NCBI RefSeq assembly: GCF_963678635.1
Contig: NC_087067.1
Coordinates: 10,647,716 to 10,711,715, forward strand
Source: Symsagittifera roscoffensis
Taxonomy: Eukaryota > Xenacoelomorpha > Acoela > Convolutidae
DNA: 64,000 nucleotides
Reading direction: 5' to 3'
Positions 41,956 through 52,847 of this stretch are shown here, piece after piece. Made by a program: the position numbers and the translations under genes. The number at the start of each line of letters is the position of its first letter. Within the stretch, counting starts at the first letter, position 1. The notes under the pieces are model-generated. The model was given only the letters and a program-made list of their open reading frames with translations, made no database searches and was not told the origin of the DNA.

Positions 41956-42879
41956 ACATCTTGTCAGATCCACCCTGTTGAATACAAAAGAATTAAAGTA
42001 TTTAACCACCTCTCCAATTTTTTCAGTTGAATTCATCAGTTGACTTTTTTGTATGCGCCAGACTGAGTTGGTTTATTTGCTTTCTCTGAGTTTTCAATGC
42101 AACTGTTTTTGTACTCAAACTTTTTACTGGAATTTTTTCTACCTTGTTTATTCAGTTGATCATTTGCACATCGACAGTTTCTTTCAAGATCGCGAATTCT
42201 TGTTTTCATCTCAAGCCTTGTTTCCTGGCAAACAGTTTGAAATTCAAAACGAAATCGCTGATCAGGTCACGTGGATTCTTAATGTACAAAAAAATGAATT
42301 TATCAGTTAGATTCAATGATCCTAAAATTGATATCGGAACACGCTTTTCTTCCTATATTGTAAATTTTGTCTATTTGTTCTCTTCGGTAGGAACAAAATT
42401 GGACTCAAAAGGTAAAACTGCTAAAGATTTGAAGAGTACCTTACTTTGAATCCATTCAGCTTTTCCAACCAGATTTCCTAAAGTCCATTTGCGTTCTTTG
42501 TGTAAATGTATAACACTCTGGGTTACTCTCAGCCGAGTTTTATTCTCGTCATTTAGTTATATCAACTTTGCGTGTTGTTGCGTGCACGCAACCCATTGTT
42601 ATCATGTGGATTATTTTCTAGGCCAAGTTTTTTATTTTCAAAAGTTTGATTTCCCCATAATGGCTAATAAGTATAACGAATTGCCTTTTGTTACGAGTCA
42701 TCGTCTTTTCAAGTATTACAATTTTGTCGTTAATTTAAATTACCGCCTGTCAAAATTTGTCGCCTGCTACGAGTTTTTGCCTCCTTTCGCCTCACGCTGA
42801 ATACAAAAGCTCTGCTAAAATTCAAAGATCAAAACAAAATAAAAAAAAAGCTTGCAAGAAAGTTAGCTGTAAGCTTCAA

Positions 42880-44230
42880 AAGTATCTCATTTTTTTAATT
42901 GTAGAAAAAATCCCACACAATTATCTCTAATCAGCCTGGAGTAGTCTCAATGGAGCAGACCATTTTTTCCCCATAAATTAATTCAGAAGGAGTTCATTTT
43001 CGTGCGTAAAGATAATTTACATGGGTACAAACATTTAAGTGTTGGTAAGAATCTTGGAGCAAGAAAAGCCTTTATTACTTCGTATCCCAGGTTATTGAAT
43101 TGAATTACCTGCGCTAATAATATCGGCAAGATTATCAAAAACCAAACCTAAGGGTTATTTTTATCTTATGATAAAAAAATTATCCTGAAGAGGTTATTCA
43201 GGAAACTGAAACTGTTTCTTCAAGCTAAAACTGTAATAGTAATTGTTACTTGCTTGAAAGAAATGATTCCGCATCCATAAATGCGGAACTCGAGTGATTT
43301 CTTTTCTGTGTATAAAGTTTTAAAACAAAGGAAATTAAAAGAGAATTGATTCTTTCCAAGAAAACTGTTTGGAGAAAATGATTTTTTTCTTGAAAGACAA
43401 AATGAAATTTTCATTCTAGCTATCTCTTTATCTCAATTTACAAAACAATATTATTCCCCAATAGCAGCAGTGAAGTTACCCACTGCAGAAATTAACGACC
43501 TTTTACAACTAAATAACCACGATTACCGCCATAACCAGTTTTACAAAGTTTCCTTCTCTCGTTTCTGACACAAATGCAAAGTTCTTTCTAAACCTTCCTA
43601 TTTTTTTAAATTAGAAAATATGATGTTTACTATCATCCACCAACCCGTTATTGTTATTCTTATGAACAAAAGTTAGCAAATAACATCTCAATTACAAGCT
43701 TATTTGATAATTAATATTCGATGTAATAGACACTTAGTATTCATCAAAATCCTGATGTGGTCCAGAAATGATGGTCCAGAAATGATGATCCAGAAAATTG
43801 TTTTACAAATAATGAACGTCACAATTGTGTTTTAAGTTAGAATGATAAATTTTTACCAAGGACTTTTATCCAAACCACAAGGTTCAAGTGCTTTTTTTCA
43901 TCCATGCTGAAATTTTTAAAGTTACCCCCGTTTTGATGAAACTTTACGAAACACATTTTAATGGCTAACTGCATATCAAGATTATTAAACCAACCAACAA
44001 ATACGGACATCTAATACTATGTATTTCAAATAGTCAAACAATTATCATTCCCTAGATCAGATCGAATTAGGCTTAAAATGACAACTGAGTGTCCTATTAA
44101 CTTAGAAACTAGTGATCAATTTAAAAAGTAGCATAAAAACTTACCTCACAATTACCACCCTTGGTTTGCGTTGATTGTTATAGTTATCCAAAGTACCTAT
44201 TCTTGTTAAGTGAAATAAAGAAATTGACAC
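42880..44230. repeat. Complex repeat family, partial copy II
   Basis: 42960-43220 resembles 38680-38920, and 43900-44230 resembles 39230-39530 and 44830-45130 (phrases such as CCCCCGTTTTGATGAAACTT, AACCAACCAATAAATACGGA). It ends where the tandem duplication begins. Confidence 0.55.
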
Positions 44231-44574
44231 ATTTTTTTCTAATGAGACTGAAGTAGTCTCAATACTCAAAATTATGGAGACAAATTATTTAAAACGAAGA
44301 TAAATTTTTGATTTTTGAACCTGGTTCACGGTTAAAAAATCTGACTTCAGTTATAATGGTCTGCGAATACTCCTAGAGGTAACCTCGCAAAAAATCTGAG
44401 GGCAGAAGTTAACAATTATTAATATGCATTTAAACTTAGCATTTTCAAAAAAGAATCACTTTAGGAAAATCTTTGGAGAGTATTTAGAGTGGTAGATGAT
44501 TTTATCTTTACTTGCTATCTATTCAAACCGAATAGCTAGCTTGATTTCATATCCAATCGTCATGAAGGCGGATA

Positions 44575-44733
44575 AGTTTGCCGATGAGTTGTTATTGATC
44601 AGAATATTATGAACTGTATTAGTTAAATTTGAGGATCACTAAATTGCCAGTTTTGACAATATGGCTTAACGTTAACTTTTACAGTTCATAATATTCTGAT
44701 CAATAACATCTCATCGGCAAACTTATCCGCCTT
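44575..44733. repeat. Hairpin element, first copy
   Basis: Arms 44575-44628 and 44680-44733 are reverse complements over 54 bases with one mismatch (AAGGCGGATAAGTTTGCCGA at the outer end). The loop is about 51 bases. It is MITE-like or a foldback. It is repeated at 46453-46622. Confidence 0.9.
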
Positions 44734-45776
44734 ATGATCCAACCTAAAAATTGAAATAAAGGGTTCCATCAGTTTAAAAGAAAAAAATTTAACTAACTTA
44801 GTAACCTCTGTAATTTATCCTTTTTCAAACTTAACTTTCAAACTGACCCCCGTTTTGATGAAACTTTACGAAACACTTTTCATGGCGAACTGTACATCAA
44901 CATTATTAAGCCAACCAATAAATACGGACATCTAATACTATGTCTTGCAAATAGCTTCACAATTACCATTCCCTAGACTAGTTTGAGTAAGCCTTAAATT
45001 AACCACTGAGTGTCCTATTTACTTAGAAACTTGTGATCAAAATAAAAGTTAGCACAAAAATTTACCCCCAAAACTACCACACTTGGTTTGCGTTAATTTT
45101 CATAATAAACCCAAGTTAAGAGCTAGTACATCATTCGCATAAATTCTTTGCCCCATATGCAGGCAGATTGTTCAAGTGATACATATGACAAAAATTGATG
45201 AGGGCAATATCGACAACCAATTAATGTAGTCAGAAACAAGTGGAAGGGTGAAGATATAATAGTTGAACACCTTTTATAACTGCTAGCAATAATTTCAACA
45301 AAGAAAGTCAAAATATCTGCTCAATCTTTTTTTCAAAAATCCGTTAAAAAAATTTATGCATAAATTCCGCAAGTATAATGATAAACGAATTTCCTGTTTG
45401 TCTGGAGTTGAAAACAACCATTCATTTGAGAAAACTCCACGGTAGGAAATATCCGAACAATTTCCATCCTTTTTGTACTGAAAATCTTGTGTGGTTTCTT
45501 ACAAATTTTTTGCCAAAAATGCCGAAAGCATGTTTACGTCCTAAATTAGATAATTTAAAGAATGTAGCACCCGTGCAAAATTAAATACTGGCGATCAAGT
45601 AATGGGCCAAAACTTATAAAACAAATTGTTATTCACTTATTGGACTTTACAACACGACGCTCCTACCATATGCATTCAGCTAAATCTTTAAAACTGCAAG
45701 CGCAAGGGTGGTCTTATGATAAATGAACACCTTTTAAAGTTTTTTTACCACAATTGCACCAAAAGCTGCATGATTT

Positions 45777-46124
45777 TTGAGCCACTTTTTTAAATTAAAT
45801 AATCAATCTACTAAAAAACGAACCCATATCATACAATCCTACTTATGTTGTTTGCTTAATAGTTTAACAAAAATATTCTCCTTGGTCATCAACAGTGATT
45901 TTGTTCTTGATTATAACTTTCTAACGGATGTGGACGGTTTCCAAGCCTTCACAATTTGTATCTATATTCATCCAGATCGGAAGCAGTTGAATATTTTCTG
46001 CAACCGATATGATCGAGGCATTCAGGAAGAACAAACATTTACTGTGAAAAGCAGCAGTCGGTATAATGATCAAATTAACTTTGCAATCCTCTACAACGAA
46101 GATGTTATAAGCGCCACTTTATAG
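45777..46124 (+). other. Conserved open frame in the complex repeat, no ATG (copy III)
   Basis: The frame is open for 115 codons but has no ATG in it; a TTG at 45777 would be needed. So it is an exon or a relic. The last part (VDGFQAFTICIYIHP, FCNRYDRGIQEEQTFTVKSS, INFAILYNEDVI) also reads, with frameshifts, in diverged copy I near 40340-40560 (VDDF-AFTI, FFC-GYSRGLHEEQTFTVK, LLYNEGLI). Amino-acid-level resemblance across diverged DNA suggests an ancestral protein, unrecognised. Confidence 0.4.
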
Positions 46125-46452
46125 ACCTCTGAACCTTCATAAACTAAATTTTGCCCCAAAACGTTGCAAAATCAGTAACTTGTTTTTTCTTGTGAGAACA
46201 ATCATCAAAAAATCTGAGAACAAAAAATCTGACTTCAGTTATAATGGTCTGCGAATACTCCTAGAGGTAACCTCGCAAAAAATCTGAGGGCAGAAGTTAA
46301 CAATTATTAATATGCATTTAAACTTAGCATTTTCAAAAAAGAATTACTTTAGGAAAATCTTTGGAGAGTATTTAGAGTGGTAGATGATTTTATCTTTACT
46401 TGCTATCTATTCAAACCGAATAGCTAGCTTGATTTCATATCCAATCGTCATG

Positions 46453-46622
46453 AAGGCGGATAAGTTTGCCGATGAGTTGTTATTGATCAGAATATTATGA
46501 ACTGTAATAGTTAAAGTTGAGGATCACTAAATTGCCAGTTTTTGACAATATGGCTTAACGTTAACTTTTACAGTTCATAATATTCTGATCAATAACATCT
46601 CATCGGCAAACTTATCCGCCTT
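46453..46622. repeat. Hairpin element, second copy
   Basis: Same hairpin as 44575-44733, carried along in the tandem duplication. Arms keep the same outer sequence. Confidence 0.9.
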
Positions 46623-47627
46623 ATGATCCAACCTAAAAATTGAAATAAAGGGTTCCATCAGTTTAAAACAAAAAAATTTAACTAACTTAGTAACCTCTGT
46701 AATTTATCCTTTTTCAAACTTAACTTTCAAACTGACCCCCGTTTTGATGAAACTTTACGAAACACTTTTCATGGCGAACTGTACATCAACATTATTAAGC
46801 CAACCAATAAATACGGACATCTAATACTATGTCTTGCAAATAGCCTCACAATTACCATTCCCTAGACTAGTTTGAGTAAGCCTTAAATTAACCACTGACT
46901 GTCCTATTTACTTAGAAACTTGTGATCAAAATAAAAGTTAGCACAAAAATGTACCCCCAAAACTACCACACTTGGTTTGCGTTAATTGTCATAATAAACT
47001 CAAGTTAAGAGCTAGTACATCATTCGCATAAATTCTTTGCCCCATATGCAGGCAGATTGTTCAAGTGATACATATGACAAAAATTGATGAGGGCAATATC
47101 GACAACCAATTAATGTAGTCAGAAACAAGTGGAAGGGTGAAGATATAATAGTTGAACACCTTTTATAACTGCTAGCAATAATTGCAACAAAGAAAGTCAA
47201 AATATCTGCTCAATCTTTTTTCCAAAAATCCGTTTAAAAAATTTATGCATAAATTCCGCAAGTATAATGATAAACGAATTTCCTGTTTGTCTGGAGTTGA
47301 AAATAACCATTCATTTGAGAAAACTCCACGGTAGGAAATATCCGAACAATTTCCATCCTTTTTGTACTGAAAGTCTTGTGTGGTTTCTTACAAATTTTTT
47401 GCCCAAAATGCCGAAAGCATGTTTACGTCCTAAATTAGATAATTTAAAGAATGTAGCACCCGTGCAAAATTAAATACTGGCGATCAAGTAATGGGCCAAA
47501 ACTTATGAAACAAATTGTTATTCACTTATTGGACTTTAAAACACGACGCTTCTACCATATGCATTATGATAAATGAACACCTTTTAAAAATTTTTTTACC
47601 ACAATTGCACCAAAAGCTGCATGATTT

Positions 47628-47975
47628 TTGAGCCACTTTTTTAAATTAAATAATCAATCTACTAAAAAACGAACCCATATCATACAATCCTACTTATGTT
47701 GTTTGCTTAATAGTTTAACAAAAATATTCTCCTTGGTCATCAACAGTGATTTTGTTCTTGATTATAACTTTCTAACGGATGTGGACGGTTTCCAAGCCTT
47801 CACAATTTGTATCTATATTCATCCAGATCGGAAGCAGTTGAATATTTTCTGCAACCGATATGATCGAGGCATTCAGGAAGAACAAACATTTACTGTGAAA
47901 AGCAGCAGTCGGTATAATGATCAAATTAACTTTGCAATCCTCTACAACGAAGATGTTATAAGCGCCACTTTATAG
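47628..47975 (+). other. Conserved open frame in the complex repeat, no ATG (copy IV)
   Basis: Identical in translation to the frame at 45777-46124, as expected for the recent duplication. It says nothing extra about selection. No start codon. Confidence 0.4.
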
Positions 47976-48056
47976 ACCTCTGAACCTTCATAAACTAAAT
48001 TTTGCCCCAAAACGTTGCAAAATCAGTAACTTTTTTTTTCTTGTGAGAACAATCAT

Positions 48057-50456
48057 CCAATTTGTCTATTGTCCTTTCCAAAGCTTTCTTCAGTTTACCA
48101 AACTACTCTTACAATCGTTGCAAATGACTATCAGCAGACCCACACTTGAATGCCCCATTTGTTATTTTAAAAAATCTATATTCAAAAAACAATATAGTAA
48201 GCAGTCACAACACCCACCCAACTTCATGTATGTAGACTGCCAAGAACGAGTTCTAACCCATTTTTCTTCAAATATGGACAAATCCTACCATCCATTTGCC
48301 AGGTCACAAATTATACTACTAGTTCCCTAATCCATTATTCCACTTGTTTTTTATGTAAAAAAACTACCGGAAGTGCAACATGGGTAAACATTCCAACTGT
48401 TAGTATGGCAAGTTATCGACAACTCACAGATTGCCATCTAAATATCACGTTATGTACAGAGTGCATCCCATCTTCAACTCAATCTTGCACTAAATGTTGA
48501 ATCCCTCGCGCTTTCTCCGACCCCCTGGAATGAACCCTTAAAACCTAATAGGTTATTCATTTATATTTTCTCTACACTTCTCAGTGTAGAGATGGTAAGG
48601 CATCAAATTTTAAAAAAGCGATTCATATCAATAGATGAATCTTTTTAGTTTATTTAAAAACAAATTGTTCTCCTTTTTTTGTATTATATTATTAGACAAA
48701 GCAATCTTCTTCAGACTGATGCTATTTTATATACTATTTACCCAAACCAAATTTTTTTAGTAATTTTTTTTTTAAAAAGATGACCCTGAAGTAAGGTTGT
48801 AGATGACACCAGGTGGAAACATATCTAAGATGATTGGGGGTTAACTAATAAAAAATTTGTTTTATTTTTGCTAAATTCAATTTTCATATCCGAGGTTAAA
48901 TCAGAATTAAAAAAAATGAAGTGTATGTAGGATTAATCAACACTTTGACGGTTATTTTTATTTTTTTTCCGTGGTGGGTTTGTATAGGACCGCAAAGCTA
49001 TACTAAAACTTTTTTCTAACTGAAACAATACTTTTATAATTGTTTCTTACTGTTCAATTTTGTTATAAAATTGAGAGTATAAATATAGTTCGGGTCTTCC
49101 AGTAGATCATATAATGTTTAGAAAGAAAAGATTACGAACCAATAAATAACCGTACAAAAAACAATTTCTTCGACGATCGGAATCGCAATCATCCCGAACC
49201 TGCCACAGAGCAAAAAAAGCTGCCTTTCGTTACCAAAAAATCAAGCATTTTAAAAGGAAAAAAAGTTGGTAGTTATTCACGAGGAAACATTAAATCTAGA
49301 CGACGGGTTGAATAAAGACCCAAAACAATTCCCTAACCTAGCAAAAAAACTCGAGTTACAGAATGGCAGGAAAACCATTATTAAAATGAAAAACCCTAAA
49401 CATATCCTCAGCCTGACATGTTCCCCAAAAACAGACTATAAACAATGGACCCTGCCAAACACTAGAGATCACTTACAAAATTTATAAATGCACTCAATTT
49501 TAATCAAAGAAAAATTTCCCATGAAGAATACACATAATCATTGAAAAATTAAGAAAAGAAACACAGGAGATTACAAATCTGGATCCATGTTCATGAAGAT
49601 TCATTTCGAAGGAATCACAGCCCTCCCGAAGCTTACACCTATGACCAAATTGACGTCCTTACGTCCATTGAAATTCTCGAAATCAAAGAGAACAAAAGAA
49701 AGAGAAAAGGCCCTGAAATAGAAACTCGAGGCGCAGAAAAGAAGATGCAAATTTTGATTTCCAACAATAATCATTTGGAAAAAAACTAGAAGAAGGACAA
49801 AAGTGAAACTACCCAACAAAGCAAAATTACAATTTGATGTTTTTGATGCTTCAAATTTCATAATTGTTTAAAAACCAATTTCCTTATTTTGAGGATTTTT
49901 ATATTTATTAATAAAAGTATAAGCACAGATAAAACAACTTAATTTTTCAAAAAAAAAAACGGGGTGAGTTAGAGCATTGCTAAGTCAAAAAACACCTCTC
50001 CTTTTTTTTATAAATCCGGATGAAACTCTTTTGAAAAAGTGAATTGCAGGTGCAAATCAAATCAGTTGCACTCATCTAAGGAATTTTTCGTTTTCATCTA
50101 AAAAAAAAATAAAACTGAAGCCTCTGACTTCCGATGTAGAACAAAGGCGTTTGATAATAAATTCAGCTGCACAGGTTTGAGTTAAGAATTGTACTAGAGA
50201 ACCGGTCTCATTTTTTAACCGCTTAATTTTGATTACTCATTTTATTAATTTTAGTTGGAAAACAGTTAAAATCCAAAAACTTATTTCTAATAAACTTCAT
50301 TTTTTTCCCAAAATTTTCTTTCCAACGTTTTCATGATTTTTAAGAACAGTAGAACAAAAGTTAAAGGCAAAAAATCCGTAAAATACATCGAAATTTGCAA
50401 TAACACAAATTGAGAAAAGAAACGCTATACATAAGGATACCCGTACAACATCAGGA
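48057..50456. other. Right part of the complex repeat and unassigned sequence
   Basis: 48057-48620 continues the repeat (matching 40630-41200). 49150-49870 on the plus strand has Lys/Glu-rich open stretches (LNLDDGLNKDPKQFPNL..., then EILEIKENKRKRKGPEIET in another frame) that look like a decayed coding sequence; not recognised. Confidence 0.35.
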
Positions 50457-50570
50457 CTAATCAGAACTAGAGGAACTAGACTGAAAGACAGGGTTCACAA
50501 CAACAGACGTGGACACTACCTCTAGAACTGCCATCAAACGTTCAAACGACAACTCTTGATTTGCTCTCAA
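50457..50570 (-). CDS. Possible terminal exon, unidentified
   Basis: Minus-strand frame LRANQELSFERLMAVLEVVS then a Ser-rich end (VFQSSSSSSD) and stop at 50457. A usable acceptor TATCATACTAAG lies just 5'. It is less AT-biased than its surroundings. The next repeat (50578-50720) matches 44736-44842. It might be the end of the gene whose exon is at 52655, but I found no joining exon. Confidence 0.25.
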   Translation of the reverse strand: MRANQELSFERLMAVLEVVSTSVVVNPVFQSSSSSSD

Positions 50571-50577
50571 CCTTAGT

Positions 50578-50720
50578 ATGATAAAATTGTGAACAAGCTC
50601 AAGATTATTATGGAACCTAAAAATTGAAATAAAGGATTCCATCAATTTAAAACAATAAAATTTTACTAACTTATTAACCTCTGTAATTTATCCTTTTTTC
50701 AAACTAAACTTTCAAACTAT
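50578..50720. repeat. Fragment of the complex repeat
   Basis: Phrases AACCTAAAAATTGAAATAAA, TTCCATCA and AACCTCTGTAATTTATCC match 44736-44842 and 46625-46731 in order. Confidence 0.7.
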
Positions 50721-52654
50721 AACTATTGTCGAAAAACTTGACGATTAAGGTGAGACTTATAATTCAAGTTAGGCTACTAAGCAATCAACTAGCAATGTGC
50801 GCTTAGTAAAAATTTTTTGTTTTACTTCCAGCAAATAAATCGAGCGAGTAGGCGTACAATTGGCTTTTTATAGAGTCAAGATACGCCTATTTAATCCCTG
50901 AAAACTAAATTTTGTTTCAGTTAAACTAGTTTTCGAGTTTTTTGCGCCATATCGCGATTCAAAATATCAAAAAAATGTGCATAAATTTTTCAAAAAATTT
51001 TGGAATTTTTGGAACATCTCTTTTAGTTGCAAACTTGCTTCTGCTCTCGAAAAAAAAATTTACCAAATGATAAAAGTTGCATGCAATTTTGACAATTTTT
51101 TCTATAACGTAGTCCAGGTTGAGTTTTTCACCCAAAAAAAAATTCAAAAACATTGAGCAAGTTTTTTTCTTATAAACATATGCTAAGATAAACATAAGTT
51201 AGAAAAAAAACAGGCTTTTCTGAACCACCGAAATTTTCAAAGTGAACACTTTGTAGTCACGTTACCTTTTTGGTGTATGATTCTTTGCGAAAAGGTTAAC
51301 ATCAACAAACAAGGTTAATATCATCGAATGCAGTTTATCTTTAAAAATTTTGTAAATGAAATCACAAGTTGGTAAATCTAATTCAAGGTTGTTTTTTATT
51401 TTTTGGCTAACTGATTTGATCTCAACACACATCGTGTTTTAGCTTGGTCTCAGTCGTTTCATTAATCCCAAAAACTGACCTAATTCGGCGATATGCTGTG
51501 CGTTATTCAAGTTTATTTCTTTTGCAAAACGATTGGGGGCTTTGTCGCCACGCTGTCTACTTTTCAAGGCAAGACATTAGGCCAGTCCCCTTAAATGGCG
51601 ACAGATTTGCACTCAAAATCCAGGCCAGAAGCAGGATAAACAGGTGAGTCCGATGAAAAAAATATTTCAATTAGACTGGTTCTTAAGAGATTAAAAATTT
51701 TAAAACTGAATTTAAGTTTAATTTAGTGTAGTATTTGCAAAAAAAAATGTAATTTTTCATGTCTTGTTTCGAAAAATATTTGCTTTGTACAGAACTGATT
51801 TCGTGAGCAAAACAGGTATAACATTTTTTGGGTTTCTTTCTTAAAATAACATTTCTCTTTTTGCCAAAAACCGCTAGTCAAGCCAATTCGATATAAAAAA
51901 AGGAATTGATTGCACTTTTCACAAACTCTATATATGGAATTGTCGTCCCCGTTAAGATTTATTTGCAATAACTTGTGTTTCAGCTGAAAATTGAACTTGA
52001 AAATTTACAAATTTTTTTAGTGTTCGCTCAAATTTATTTGCAGAGATTTTGCGGGTTTAGGGGGTTCCACCCTCTGGCAACCCGCTAACACTCATGGATT
52101 CGACGACCTGGCACTAAAAAGACTGAATATTTTTTTTACAGTTTTGTGTCATAAGTCCGCTAATTTTTTTTTTCTGAAATTTAGAACGGAACAATCCAAA
52201 AAAATGTTCGAAGCCGCAGTTTTTAGCAAGTTTTCTTTAAACTTTTAGCACGTAAGTTAAAGCTCTAAAGTGTCACGTTTTTTTTTGGAGAGTTCTGAAA
52301 ATCAGTTTGACTGACCTATAAAAAAGTGGACATTTTCACAAAAATTTTGAAAATTCAAAATCAAACCCCCCACGAGAAACGTCTAAATCCGCTCCTGCTA
52401 CATGCACAAATACGATCTAACCGCTTATCAGTTGAAAACTTGGCTCTTTTTCCTTTTCCCCCCACCTGCAAATTTTTATAAATCAACTTACTGTTCACAT
52501 TGTCCGATTGTCATGAAAATTGACATGCAGACTAATTAGGCCATGACAACATATTTGATTTTTTTTAGTAAACTTTGTAAAACCACTCCTTAGACCATAA
52601 ATTGATGTTTCTGTAAGGTGAGGGGGGGTGGAGAAAAAAGAACCGAAAACTTAC
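50721..52654. other. Unassigned
   Basis: A possible plus-strand exon ends at a good donor AACAG|GTGAGT near 51642, with an open frame from a CTCAG acceptor at about 51453; low support. 52440-52570 resembles 18400-18550: the block CTCTTTTTCCTTTTCCCCCC is in the same orientation but the next block is inverted. Nothing else is recognised. Confidence 0.3.
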
Positions 52655-52847
52655 TTGCTCTGACATCCGTACCCTCTCTTGACACTGTTTCCGTTTGCAT
52701 CCTTTGGATGACCTCAACTGGTTCACAGCCACTTGTCTGGCTCATACTTCTGTACATTGGCGAAGCAATGATATCAGGATCCGAGTTGATACTGAGAACC
52801 TCTGTTTTCTTCGTAGTCACAGATGAGCCTTTAGCGATAGATAGCAA
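52655..52847 (-). CDS. Probable exon of an unidentified gene
   Basis: A minus-strand open frame (INSDPDIIASPMYRSMSQTS, then EVIQRMQTETVSREGTDVRA) with an optimal donor GTAAGT after 52655 (phase 1). The 5' limit is unclear: an acceptor GTTCTCAG before 52791, or an ATG at MYRSMS, both fit; there is no ATG at the start of the frame. It is GC-richer than its flanks. A C-rich run follows the donor, as at several Grl-like exons. It could start a second receptor gene, but no membrane exon was found downstream. Confidence 0.42.

Larger units (their letters stand above)
44334..48056. repeat. Near-identical 1.9 kb tandem duplication (copies III and IV)
   Basis: Copy III 44334-46206 and copy IV 46222-48056. 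The offset is 1888 bases at the left, 1889 in the middle and 1851 at the right, because copy IV lacks about 37 bases near 47565. Otherwise the copies differ by scattered single bases, so the duplication is recent, or homogenised. Each copy holds a hairpin element and the same three short open frames. Confidence 0.92.

Noticed and set aside
45123-45311. Minus-strand ORF repeated at 47012-47200
   Set aside because: Its repetition only reflects the recent tandem duplication. The diverged copy near 39490-39700 does not keep the frame clearly.
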